From contig JAPPNY010000159.1 of the NCBI GenBank assembly GCA_028818385.1, forward strand, positions 1-42,609: 42,609 bases of DNA. Direction: 5' to 3'. The stretch's first letter is position 1; every line of letters starts with the position of its first letter. The notes beneath the pieces are model-generated. The model was not told the DNA's origin, did not search any database, and saw nothing but the letters and a program-made list of their open reading frames with translations. The translations under genes and the position numbers were made by a program. Of this stretch, positions 16,245-24,458 are shown piece after piece. The DNA comes from Spirochaetaceae bacterium. Lineage in GTDB: Bacteria > Spirochaetota > Spirochaetia > SZUA-6 > Bin103.

Positions 16245-17849
16245 ATGGCTCGAATGAAGGTCGCGTACAGCGACGACGCCAGCGTGCTCTCCGTGCTGGA
16301 GGCGGCGGACGCGGTGGACACCGTCCACCGGTTTCTGGACTGGACCACCGAGCGCATCCCGATCGACTACTGGGCGCTCCTGTCAGCCTGCCCGGACGTC
16401 TGCATGTACCGAACGAGTGCCGGCGAGATCATGGGACAGAGGCTCGAGCCCGGCGACCGATCGGTCTTCACCCGCGGGATGGACGTGCTGCTGCAACAGG
16501 GAACGGACCTGCTGCAGATATACCTCGACAACCTGCACGACAAGGGCATCAAGGTGCTGGCCGAGATCCGCATGAGCGACACGCATCACAAGGACCACCT
16601 GTGGGAGATCGAAGGCTGCCCGATCTTCAGCATCGAGCACCCGCAGTACGCGATTCGGCGGCACGACGGCGTCAAGGAGGTCGCGCTCGACTACAGCCAC
16701 GCCGAGGTACGCGAGCATCGCCTGGCGATCATGCGGGAGCTCGCCACGGAGCGCGACGTCGACGGCCTGGAGCTAAACTTCATGCGCTGGGCCAAGCATT
16801 TCGAGCGCGACCGCGGGCCGGAGAAGGCGCCGATCATGACCGGGTTCGTCGGCGCCATTCGAGGGATGCTCGATGACGCCGCCCGCAAGCGCGGGGTCGA
16901 TCGGCTGGTCCTCGGAGCCCGCGTGGCCAGCACGATCGACGAGAACCTGCTGTTGGGGTGCGACGTGACCGCCTGGATCAGGCGCGGCTACCTGGACTAC
17001 GTCGTGCCGTCGGAGCACAACTGCACGTGGCCGGCCCTGAACGTCGAGCAGTTCGCCGGCCCCGCGCAGGGGACCGGTTGCGAGGTGTACGCCATGATGG
17101 GCGACATGATCGGCGGCTCGTGGACGGGCAAGCCGGAGCCGGACGACCGGCCGGTGGGCACCGCGCCGATGTGGCGCGGGTACCACAGCATGCTCAACAC
17201 GCCGGAGGAAGCGCGCGGCTCGGCGTACAACTACTACGCGGCCGGAGCACAGGGGATCGGATTCTGGAACACGCCCAACAACTGCAACCCGTACGGATCG
17301 CGCCAGCCCAACAACCACAACCAGTGGGAGCGCATGCTGGGCTGGATGCGCGAGGTCTACGACCCGGAGCGCATCGAGGCCGGCGCCAGGCGCTATCACT
17401 ACATCCCGATCTACAAGGACGACTGGACGGCCGTCGGCGCCAACTACAAGTACCGGGAGAGCGGGCGCAGCATGCACGGCGCGTTCAAGGGCAAGACCCT
17501 GTATTTCAACGAGGGCCTGCGCGGCACGCGGCAGGTCTACCCGTTCCGGATGGCGGACGGCCGCGGCGGCGGCCCGCTGCGGGGCACTCTCCGCTATCGG
17601 ATCATCCACGGTTCTGACGACGACCGCTTCGACACCGACATCAACGGCGCCACCGTGGCGACCCGGCACGTCAAGCGGACCGTCCATGCGCACGATCCGG
17701 AGATGAGCTGGACGTGGGCGGAGATCGACCTGGGCGACTGTCCGCCGTTCCGATTCGACAACGAGCTGGGGATCACCTGGCGGAGCGACACCGCCGGCCG
17801 GAGCGAGGTCCCCTACCTGGAGGAGCTGGACATCCGGGTCCAGCCGTAG
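16245..17849 (+). CDS. Putative TIM-barrel glycoside hydrolase-like protein with C-terminal beta domain
   Basis: 534 residues. ATG 16245 follows GAGGA at about 8 nt. Residues 1-370 look like a (beta/alpha)8 barrel: LLQIYLDNLHDKGIKVLAEI, then ALDYSHAEVREHRLAIMRE and DGLELNFMRW, where Glu or Asp residues at strand ends could be catalytic, followed by YLDYVVPSEHN and GAQGIGFWNTPNN. This is the pattern of GH10-like 'GHL' and GH42-like families. From about 400 a beta-rich domain ends WAEIDLGDCPP and ELDIRVQP. No signal peptide, so it is probably cytoplasmic. It lies behind the binding-protein gene but after a terminator, and has its own promoter if that terminator is efficient. Specific family and substrate not recognised. 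Confidence 0.5.
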   Translation: MARMKVAYSDDASVLSVLEAADAVDTVHRFLDWTTERIPIDYWALLSACPDVCMYRTSAGEIMGQRLEPGDRSVFTRGMDVLLQQGTDLLQIYLDNLHDKGIKVLAEIRMSDTHHKDHLWEIEGCPIFSIEHPQYAIRRHDGVKEVALDYSHAEVREHRLAIMRELATERDVDGLELNFMRWAKHFERDRGPEKAPIMTGFVGAIRGMLDDAARKRGVDRLVLGARVASTIDENLLLGCDVTAWIRRGYLDYVVPSEHNCTWPALNVEQFAGPAQGTGCEVYAMMGDMIGGSWTGKPEPDDRPVGTAPMWRGYHSMLNTPEEARGSAYNYYAAGAQGIGFWNTPNNCNPYGSRQPNNHNQWERMLGWMREVYDPERIEAGARRYHYIPIYKDDWTAVGANYKYRESGRSMHGAFKGKTLYFNEGLRGTRQVYPFRMADGRGGGPLRGTLRYRIIHGSDDDRFDTDINGATVATRHVKRTVHAHDPEMSWTWAEIDLGDCPPFRFDNELGITWRSDTAGRSEVPYLEELDIRVQP

Positions 17850-17870
17850 ACCGGGCCGAGGAGTCGCGCG

Positions 17871-18665
17871 CTACCAGAGGTCGAGCGGGGAATCCGCACG
17901 CACCAAGCAGCCGGTCGCTCCCACGGGTTCGCCGCCGAGCTTCACAGCCCACGTGCGCGCCTGGTCGCCTGTGAAGCACTCGATGAGCAGCTCGAACGGG
18001 CCGTCCATGCGGAACGGAGCGATCTCTCCCTGACGCTCGACCGCGCGTTTGGCCTTGCGCCGGATCAGGTCGCACGCGTCGTCGGGATGCAGCGACACGG
18101 CGGCGTGCAACCCGAGCCCCCGCTTCACGGGGGCCAGCTCGATGTCGCCGAGCAGGTCCTGTGCCTCCCGGCACCCCGCTTCGTCCGCCGTGACCAGCAC
18201 CACCGGGATGCCGAGCGCGCCGAGCTGCAGCGCCTCGATGCCGATCTCGCCTATCGGCGTGCCGTTCAGGGCCATGCCCTTGATGGTGACCGGGCTGAAC
18301 GTGTGCGCCATCACGCCGCCGGGCGTGTCCGCCATCGCATGATGGCCGAGCAGGAACGCGGCATCGAACCCCTCGGCTGCGACCTCCTTCATGAACGCAC
18401 GTCCCAGGGCGATGCGGATGCCACGCGGCAGATCGTCGTAGCGAAGCACCATGCCGATGGGGGTGACGCCGCGGATGAATCCGCTGTCGTGCACGACGAT
18501 GTCATCGGCCCCGGCTTCGCGGGCGCCTTCGACTGCTGCCGCCGCCTCGCGCGTGGCGACCGTACGCAGGTACTCGGCCTGAAACGTCCCGTAGGCGGCG
18601 GTGTCGGACGACTCCCGCGTGATGCACGCCTCGCCCTCGGTATCGACCGCGATGTAGACCTTCAC
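17871..18665 (-). CDS. M55-family aminopeptidase, DppA type
   Basis: About 264 residues from GTG 18665, chosen because the family starts M-K-(I/V)-Y-I; an in-frame GTG at 18692 would add nine residues. Zinc-binding motifs of M55 are visible: VDTEGE (Asp8 and Glu10), HDSG, LLGHHAM with the metal-binding His pair, and GLHAAVSLHPDDA. The M55 D-aminopeptidase forms a self-compartmentalised decamer that cleaves D-Ala-containing peptides. The frame ends about 20 bases from the convergent glycosidase-like gene. In this window peptide uptake is offered by the Dpp-type transporter at 22.6-27.0 kb, so peptide scavenging is a reasonable role. Confidence 0.85.
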   Translation of the reverse strand: MKVYIAVDTEGEACITRESSDTAAYGTFQAEYLRTVATREAAAAVEGAREAGADDIVVHDSGFIRGVTPIGMVLRYDDLPRGIRIALGRAFMKEVAAEGFDAAFLLGHHAMADTPGGVMAHTFSPVTIKGMALNGTPIGEIGIEALQLGALGIPVVLVTADEAGCREAQDLLGDIELAPVKRGLGLHAAVSLHPDDACDLIRRKAKRAVERQGEIAPFRMDGPFELLIECFTGDQARTWAVKLGGEPVGATGCLVRADSPLDLW

Positions 18666-18841
18666 CTCGCCAGTTCTACCACGAGATGGCACTGAGCCGG
18701 TGAAACCGGCGTCTCCACGATTCCGTGGTGGGCGATGCTCGCTCGGCGCCCCCGGAGAGTACGTCCCGAGGCGCGTCCGTCACGGCTTCTCGCGCGATCG
18801 GACTCGACGGTCAGCTCAGTAGGGGAAGGGAGTATTGCTCA

Positions 18842-18882
18842 AATTAATGAGTTTAGCGACTTCACCGTTAACCTCATTAATT
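18842..18882. promoter_or_regulatory. Long AT-rich inverted repeat between the GH43-like and M55 genes
   Basis: Arms AATTAATGAG (18842-18851) and CTCATTAATT (18873-18882) are perfect complements. Pairing goes on inward (TTA with TAA, CG with CG) with one mismatch and one G-T, so 15 of 17 positions per arm agree, leaving a short centre. It lies 16 bases past the stop of the GH43-like gene and about 180 bases ahead of the M55 start, both leftward. There is no T-run, so it is an unlikely terminator; a protein-binding site or recombination site is more likely. Confidence 0.6.
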
Positions 18883-18897
18883 CGTGCAGCCAAGCGG

Positions 18898-19923
18898 TCA
18901 GCGGACGGCCGGGACCTCGCGGATCTCCCACAGCCACTGCTTGAACAAGCCGGGGTCGCCGAAGGTGCCGTCGTCGATGCGGTTGGCCAGGGCCAGGCGA
19001 GGCGGGCCGTCCTCGAACGGGGTCCACACCGGGCACATGTCGGCCGCCCCCACGCCGGGGCGGTCGCTGGTGGTGACGTAGGCGTCGTCGTTGACCAGCT
19101 CCCAGTGAAACGGGTCCGCGCCGCGGTAGTGGCCGTAGCGACGCATGCCCGGCCGCTTGGGCGTGCCGTAGCGCAGCACGAACATGTGCCACTCGTCGCC
19201 GACCCGGAACACGCGCGGCGACTCGCAGCCGCGCTCGGACCGCAGCACCGGCTCGGGATGGATCGCGTACGGCCCGGCCGGGCGGTCGATGGGCGTGCGC
19301 GCCATCCCGATCACCCGGTTGGCGTAGGTGTCGCCGGGGCCGATGCCCTTGAAGAACAGCAGGATCTCGTCCCCGGTGACCACCGGCCGCGGGTCGTCGT
19401 GCCGGATCGAGCGCCAGGGCGCGCCGTAGTCGGTCACCGCGCCCTGCTTCACGAACGGACCGGCCGGGGCGCCGTCGGCATCGGCCGGCGCGATGGCCAG
19501 CATGATCTGCCCCGGCAGGTCGGCGCGGTTCATGCTGTACTCGAACGGCCCGGCCGGATCGGCCGGCCCGCGGCCGGCGTAGAACAGCAAGACCTGATCG
19601 CCGGCCACCGTCACGCCTGGGCTGCCGGCTCCCACGCAGTCCGCGTCCGAGGTGGCCGGATCGCCGATCCAGCGCCCGCGTCCGACCACCACGCCGTGGT
19701 CGTCGAAGCGTTCGAACTCAGCGGTCGAGTAGTAGCGCTGCACCGCCGCCCAGGAGCTCAGCCGGTCCTGGAAGCGGCCCGGCTCGCTCGGGTCGAAGGA
19801 GTCGGCGAAGATGTGCACGCGGCCGGCGCGGTCGCGGTACGGCGACACCATGCGGGTGGTCAGCGGCGCCGTGCTCCACACGGGCCGGTCGCGCGCCGGT
19901 ACAAAGGTGAAGGTCCTGCCCAT
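18898..19923 (-). CDS. GH43/GH32-clan five-bladed propeller glycosidase-like protein
   Basis: 341 residues from ATG 19923 (the open frame extends further but MGRTFTF has family-like context). The order of motifs is that of clan GH-F/J propellers: MVSPYRDRAGRVHIFAD, GSPGVTVAGDQVLLFYAG, RHDDPRPVVTGDEILLFF (central Asp), and GCESPRVFRVGDEWHMF, where Glu would be the acid in GH43-like enzymes. The first-blade Asp is not obvious, so full catalytic competence is uncertain. No signal peptide. It diverges from the DapA-type aldolase gene with about 130 bases between, in which I saw no clear promoter. Confidence 0.6.
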   Translation of the reverse strand: MGRTFTFVPARDRPVWSTAPLTTRMVSPYRDRAGRVHIFADSFDPSEPGRFQDRLSSWAAVQRYYSTAEFERFDDHGVVVGRGRWIGDPATSDADCVGAGSPGVTVAGDQVLLFYAGRGPADPAGPFEYSMNRADLPGQIMLAIAPADADGAPAGPFVKQGAVTDYGAPWRSIRHDDPRPVVTGDEILLFFKGIGPGDTYANRVIGMARTPIDRPAGPYAIHPEPVLRSERGCESPRVFRVGDEWHMFVLRYGTPKRPGMRRYGHYRGADPFHWELVNDDAYVTTSDRPGVGAADMCPVWTPFEDGPPRLALANRIDDGTFGDPGLFKQWLWEIREVPAVR

Positions 19924-20053
19924 CGATTCCGCCGTTCCCGAGGACCATCGTATCGACGCGGCATGAGGCGGGCTACGGCTCCCCGGCATGCCGGCGACGC
20001 CCCAGGGTACTCTTCCCCGTGCTCAATTCCGTCACGACCCGTGAGACGGCGGC

Positions 20054-21010
20054 GTGCCGAACCGGACAGTGACGCCCGACACGGTAGTATCCGGCACGCT
20101 GCCGGTGCTGGCCACGCCGTTCACGGCCGACGGCGGCGCGGTCGACGGGGCGTCGCTGCGCCGGCTGGTCGACTACGCGGCGGACGCTGGCGCCGACGGG
20201 CTAGTGTATCCCGGCGTGGCCAGCGAGGTCGGCCAACTGACCTTCGAGGAACGGACCGCTGCCCTGGAGACGGTCGCCATCGCCGCGCGCGGCCGGCTGC
20301 CGGTGATCGTGGGCGCCAGCGCCGACGATCCACGCGAGGCTGCGTCCCTCGCCTCCCACGGCCGGCGCCTGGGCGCGACCGGTGCCATGGTCATGGCGCC
20401 GCCGGCCCTCGGGCACGACCGCGATCGCCTGATCGCGTTCTTCACACGCACAGCGGCGGACGGCGGGCTGCCGATCATCCTGCAGAACGCACCGCCGCCG
20501 GTCGGGGCGGGACTGGCCGTCGCCGAGGTCGTCGCCGTGTCCGCGGCGGTCGCCGCGATCCGCAGCGTGAAAGAAGAGACGCTGCCGTCGGGGCAGCGCA
20601 TCACGCAGCTCCTGGCTCAGGCTCCGGCTACGGTACGGACCGTGATCGGCGGCGCCGGCGGCCGCTACCTGGTCGACGAGCTGCTGCGCGGCGCCGGCGG
20701 GACGATGCCGGCCTGCGAGCTGACCGAGGTGCACGCGGCGATGGTCGCCGCCCACCGCCGCGGCGACGAGCCGCTCCTTCGGGCGCTGTTCGCGAGGGTC
20801 CTGCCGCTGCTGAACATGCAGGCCGTGTTCCGCATGAGCATGACCAAGGCAACGCTGCGCCGGCGCGGGCTGATCCGCTCGGAGTTCGTGCGCGCGCCGG
20901 TGCCGGCGCTCGACGAGCACGACCGCTCCGAGCTGGCGGTGATGCTCGAAGCGGTGCGCGACCTGTTGATCGAACCGCTCCCGGCCGCGCTTCCGGAGAC
21001 GACCGTGTGA
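20054..21010 (+). CDS. DapA-family (class I) aldolase/dehydratase
   Basis: 318 residues starting at GTG 20054. The N-terminal segment GTLPVLATPFTADGGAVD and the Schiff-base Lys173 in IRSVKEET identify the DHDPS/N-acetylneuraminate-lyase superfamily. The phosphate or carboxylate loop GTTGE is replaced by GVASE (54-58). The position of the conserved catalytic Tyr (YN.P) is Gln144 in LQNAPPPVG, so it is not an orthodox DapA; some keto-deoxy-sugar-acid members differ here. It is directly followed by an enolase-superfamily gene with a GTGA overlap. The pair fits dehydration of a sugar acid and then retro-aldol cleavage or dehydration of the 2-keto-3-deoxy acid. Confidence 0.82.
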   Translation: MPNRTVTPDTVVSGTLPVLATPFTADGGAVDGASLRRLVDYAADAGADGLVYPGVASEVGQLTFEERTAALETVAIAARGRLPVIVGASADDPREAASLASHGRRLGATGAMVMAPPALGHDRDRLIAFFTRTAADGGLPIILQNAPPPVGAGLAVAEVVAVSAAVAAIRSVKEETLPSGQRITQLLAQAPATVRTVIGGAGGRYLVDELLRGAGGTMPACELTEVHAAMVAAHRRGDEPLLRALFARVLPLLNMQAVFRMSMTKATLRRRGLIRSEFVRAPVPALDEHDRSELAVMLEAVRDLLIEPLPAALPETTV

Positions 21011-22179
21011 GCCACCGGGTCGCGTCCGTCCAGTCGTTCGTGCTCACCCTGCCGCGGGACGATCCCTATCTCGGCCCGCTCCGCGAGGGCGAAACGGTCA
21101 ACGCCAGGGGCTACTTCGTGCGCCGCAGCAACCGCACCGTCTACCCGACGTTCGACCGCTCGGTGCTGGTGCGCGTCACGTCGTCCGACGGCGCCGAAGG
21201 CTGGGGCGAGACCTACGGGCTGGTGGCACCTGCCGCCACGACAGCGATCATCGACGATCTGCTCGGCGACTTCGTCGTCGGGCGCGACCCGTTCGACGCG
21301 GCCGCCATCCACGATGACCTGTACGACCTGATGCGCGTCCGCGGATACACCGGCGGCTTCTACCTCGACGCGCTGGCCGCCGTCGACATCGCGCTCTGGG
21401 ACCTGGCCGGACAGCTCAGCGGACGCCCGCTCGCGGACCTGCTCGGCAGCCGGCGGCGGACCTCGATCCCCGCCTACGTCTCGGGCCTCCCGGCAGCTAC
21501 CCTCTCGGAGCGCGTGGCCATCGCCCGCCGGTGGTGCGACCGTGGGTTCGACGCCGTGAAGTTCGCCGATGGCCTGGCCGACAGCGGACCGGTGGCCGAG
21601 CTCGCCGCGCTGCGCCGGGCCCTCGGCGCCGAGGTGCGGATCGGCGTCGACCTGCACTGGCGCTATCGGGCGCCGGAGGCGATCCGGGTGATCCGCGAGA
21701 TGGAGCCGTACGATCCCTGGTTCGCCGAAGCCCCGGTGGCCCCGGAGGACGTGACAGCGCAGGCGGAGGTGGCGCACTCCGTACGGACGCCGATCGCCCT
21801 GGGCGAGGAGTGGCGCACTGCCCACGATGCCAGGCTGCGTTTCGAACGCGGCTGCCCGGCGATCGTCCAGCCGGAGATGGGCCACACCGGACCGACCGAG
21901 TTCCTGCGCATCGCCGCCCTGGCCCATGCCGAAGGGATCACGGTCATGCCGCACGCCACCATCGGCGTGGGCATCTTCCTCGCCGCCAGCCTGCACGCCG
22001 CCGCGGCCATCGAAACCGTGGCCAGCCACGAGTTCCAGCACTCCATTCTGCTCCAGCATCGCGGGCTGCTGGACGGCCCGCTCGAGTGTGCCGATGGCGC
22101 CTACACGCTGCCGCCGGGGCCCGGGCTCGGCGTCAGTCCGGGCGTCGAGGCACGGCAGATGATCGGACTATCGCCTTGA
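21007..22179 (+). CDS. Enolase-superfamily (mandelate racemase/muconate lactonizing) enzyme, probable sugar-acid dehydratase
   Basis: 390 residues from GTG 21007, which shares GTGA with the aldolase stop. An N-terminal capping domain (to about 150) is followed by the barrel: Lys185 in DAVKFADG at the second strand, metal ligands Asp215 (GVDLHW), Glu241 (FAEAPV) and Glu267 (LGEEW), and His316 in MPHATIG as general base/acid, as in the mandelate racemase, galactonate and rhamnonate dehydratase groups. The second Lys of the usual K-x-K is Ala. Coupling with the DapA-type gene suggests both work on one sugar acid, perhaps released by the nearby glycosidases or oxidised from imported sugar. Substrate not determinable here. 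Confidence 0.85.
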   Translation: MSHRVASVQSFVLTLPRDDPYLGPLREGETVNARGYFVRRSNRTVYPTFDRSVLVRVTSSDGAEGWGETYGLVAPAATTAIIDDLLGDFVVGRDPFDAAAIHDDLYDLMRVRGYTGGFYLDALAAVDIALWDLAGQLSGRPLADLLGSRRRTSIPAYVSGLPAATLSERVAIARRWCDRGFDAVKFADGLADSGPVAELAALRRALGAEVRIGVDLHWRYRAPEAIRVIREMEPYDPWFAEAPVAPEDVTAQAEVAHSVRTPIALGEEWRTAHDARLRFERGCPAIVQPEMGHTGPTEFLRIAALAHAEGITVMPHATIGVGIFLAASLHAAAAIETVASHEFQHSILLQHRGLLDGPLECADGAYTLPPGPGLGVSPGVEARQMIGLSP

Positions 22180-22184
22180 GGAGT

Positions 22185-22577
22185 TCATCGATGCGCGTAG
22201 TCGAGAACGTAGGAGTGCGCTCCCGCGGCGCTGTCGATCTCGAGCGTGCCCGAGATCCCGGCCAGCTCGCCTGTGCCGGAGTCCGGGACGATCGTCACCG
22301 TCAGCGCAGCATCGCCCCTGTCCATCAATCCGTGGTGTTGCAGGACGAACGAGCCCGATTTGCCTCCGACCGAGCCGGTGAAGTGCTCGATGGCGACGTA
22401 TCCGGCCGAGCCCGGGGTGGCCGTGGTGGCCGCCACCATCTGACCCTGGGACGTGCCGGCCACGTCTCCGGAGAATTCCTTGCGGAGCACGTTCCGGTTG
22501 AGCTTGATCCCGTCGTGCTCCAGGAACGGAGGCTCGGCCTCCATGCTGACGTCGAACGTTCCACGAGCGATAGGCAT
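22185..22577 (-). CDS. DUF3224-type small beta-barrel protein
   Basis: 130 residues; ATG 22577 is preceded by a purine-rich GGGGAGGGG ribosome-binding region. The sequence begins MPIARGTFDVSMEAEPPF and has GYVAIEHFTGSVGGKSGSFVLQHHG, then ELAGISGTLEID, which are the conserved blocks of the DUF3224 (PF11528) family, predicted to form an allene-oxide-cyclase-like barrel. Function is unknown. It is the last gene of the leftward Dpp-type transporter cluster, 16 bases after the ATPase stop, but such proteins occur in many contexts, so this linkage may mean little. Confidence 0.8.
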   Translation of the reverse strand: MPIARGTFDVSMEAEPPFLEHDGIKLNRNVLRKEFSGDVAGTSQGQMVAATTATPGSAGYVAIEHFTGSVGGKSGSFVLQHHGLMDRGDAALTVTIVPDSGTGELAGISGTLEIDSAAGAHSYVLDYAHR

Positions 22578-22593
22578 GCGATGTCCCCTCCCC

Positions 22594-23580
22594 TTACGCG
22601 CTGCCCGCATCATACAGCCAGCAGGCGACACGCCGGCCGCCGCCCGTCTCGTCCAGGGGCGGCACCTCCTGCGCGCAGCGCTCAAAGGCGCGCGGGCAAC
22701 GCGGGTGGAACCGGCAGCCGGGCGGCACGTCGGTCAGGTCCGGCACGTCGCCGGCGATCTCCTCCAGCCTCACCCCCCGCTCGGTGCCCAGGCTCGGCAG
22801 CGACTTGAGCAGCTCCGCGGTGTAGGGGTGCTGCGGGTCGTCGATCACCTGCGCGGTGCTGCCCAGCTCCGCGATCTTGCCGGCGTACATCACCATGATC
22901 CGTTCGGCGATCTGGGCGATCACGCCGATGTCGTGGGTGATGAAGATCAGCCCCGCCCCCTTCTCCCGCACCAGGTTGGCGAGCAGCGTCAGGATCTGCG
23001 CCTGGATGGTCACGTCCAGGCTGGTGGTCGGCTCGTCGGCGATCAGCAGCTTGGGGTCGCAGGCCAGCGCGATGGCGATCATGCAGCGCTGCTGCATGCC
23101 GCCGCTCAACTGGTGCGGATAGTCGCGGCAGCGCCGCTCGGCGGCCGGGATGCCGACGTCGCGCAGGTGGCCGACGGCGCGCTCGCGCGCCTCGCCTTTC
23201 CCCATGCCCAGGTGCGTGATCAGCACCTCCGAGATCTGCTCGCCCACCGTCAGGACCGGGTTGAGGGCGGCCGACGGCTCCTGGAAGACCATGCTGATCT
23301 CCCGTCCGCGCACGGCCGTCATGGCCCGCTCGTCGAGCGCCAGCAGGTCCACCCCGTCCAGCAGCACCCGCCCGGCCGCGATCCGTCCCGGCGGGCGGAT
23401 CAGCCTCAGGATCGACCGCACCGTGACCGACTTGCCGGAGCCGGACTCGCCGACGATCCCCAGCGTCTCGCCCCGGTCGACGGAGAAGCTCGATCCCGAC
23501 ACCGCCTGCACCACGCCCCGCTCCAGCTCGAACCGGGTGTGGAGGTCCTCCACGACCAGCAACTCGGGGCGGGAACTCAT
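22594..23580 (-). CDS. Peptide/opine-type ABC transporter ATP-binding protein, DppD/OppD type
   Basis: 328 residues from ATG 23580, which overlaps the DppC-type stop by 4 bases. Walker A GESGSGKS, signature LSGGMQQR, Walker B LLIADEPTTSLD and switch FITHDIG are intact. The C-terminal oligopeptide extension has CRFHPRCPRAFERC followed by VACWLYD, the Cys pattern that binds an iron-sulfur cluster in Dpp/Opp ATPases. It forms a heterodimer with the DppF-type ATPase encoded upstream at 27-28 kb. Confidence 0.93.
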   Translation of the reverse strand: MSSRPELLVVEDLHTRFELERGVVQAVSGSSFSVDRGETLGIVGESGSGKSVTVRSILRLIRPPGRIAAGRVLLDGVDLLALDERAMTAVRGREISMVFQEPSAALNPVLTVGEQISEVLITHLGMGKGEARERAVGHLRDVGIPAAERRCRDYPHQLSGGMQQRCMIAIALACDPKLLIADEPTTSLDVTIQAQILTLLANLVREKGAGLIFITHDIGVIAQIAERIMVMYAGKIAELGSTAQVIDDPQHPYTAELLKSLPSLGTERGVRLEEIAGDVPDLTDVPPGCRFHPRCPRAFERCAQEVPPLDETGGGRRVACWLYDAGSA

Positions 23581-24458
23581 GACCGAGACACCCGGCGCAG
23601 ATAGCGCGAGACGAACTGCAGCGCCAGGATCAGCCCCATCAGGAACAGGCCGGGGATCACGCCGTACCAGACCATGCGCTTCAGGTAGCGGCGGCCGGTA
23701 TTGAGCATCGCCCCCCAGGAGGGCGCCGGCGGCGGAATGCCCAGGCCCAGGAAGCTCAGGCTGGACTCGGTGATGATCGCGCGAGTGGCGATCAGCAGCG
23801 CCTGGATGAAGACCTCGGTGGTGCAGTTGGGCAGCACCGTCCGGAACATGATGTACAGGTTGGACGCCCCGGCCGAGCGCGCCGCATCCACGTACGGCAG
23901 CACCCGCACCTGCAGCGCCACCGCGCGCGTGACGCGGAAGATCGCCGGCGTGTTCACCAGACCGATCACCAGCGCCAGGGCGATGGGGTTGCGTCCGGTC
24001 ACCGCGATCAGCGCCATGGCGATGATGATGCCGGGGAAGGAGACCAGGATGTCGTTGGTACGGGCCAGGAGCTCGTCCAGCCGGCCGCCGACGTATCCGG
24101 AGAACAGCCCGCCGGTCGCGCCCACGATCACGCTGAACAGCACGGCGATCACGGCGGTGCGGATCGACGTGCGCGCGCCGTGGATGCAGCGGCTGAACAG
24201 GTCGCGGCCCAGCTCGTCGGTCCCGAACCAGTGCTCGGCGGACGGGAACGCCAGCCGGTTGAGGATGTCCTGCTCGATCGGATCGTGAGTGGCCAGCGCG
24301 CCGGGAATCAGCGTCATGAGCAGGTAGGCGATCAGGACCAGGACTCCCAGCCACTCGGCCACCTTCATCCGCTTCGCCGTCTGGGCGAGGACTTCGAGCA
24401 CGCGCCGGCCGGCGGTCATCAGTACCGATCCCGGCTCCGCCCTGTCTCCGCTGCCCAT
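23577..24458 (-). CDS. Peptide-type ABC transporter permease, DppC type
   Basis: 293 residues: a short cytoplasmic N-terminus, then EWLGVLVLIAYLLMTLIPG as the first membrane helix and HWFGTDELGRDLFSRCIHGART, the DppC/OppC signature. The EAA loop is PYVDAARSAGASNLYIMFRTVLPN and SSLSFLGLGIPPPAPSWGAML is the usual C-terminal block. The start codon shares its A with the TGA of the DppB-type gene (TGATG), so translation is coupled. Inner-membrane channel subunit. Confidence 0.93.
   Translation of the reverse strand: MGSGDRAEPGSVLMTAGRRVLEVLAQTAKRMKVAEWLGVLVLIAYLLMTLIPGALATHDPIEQDILNRLAFPSAEHWFGTDELGRDLFSRCIHGARTSIRTAVIAVLFSVIVGATGGLFSGYVGGRLDELLARTNDILVSFPGIIIAMALIAVTGRNPIALALVIGLVNTPAIFRVTRAVALQVRVLPYVDAARSAGASNLYIMFRTVLPNCTTEVFIQALLIATRAIITESSLSFLGLGIPPPAPSWGAMLNTGRRYLKRMVWYGVIPGLFLMGLILALQFVSRYLRRVSRS

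Noticed and set aside
18835..21006. Long rightward frame joined to the enolase-superfamily gene
   Set aside because: Only the part from GTG 21007 has homology; the rest is antisense to the GH43-like gene or out of frame with the aldolase.
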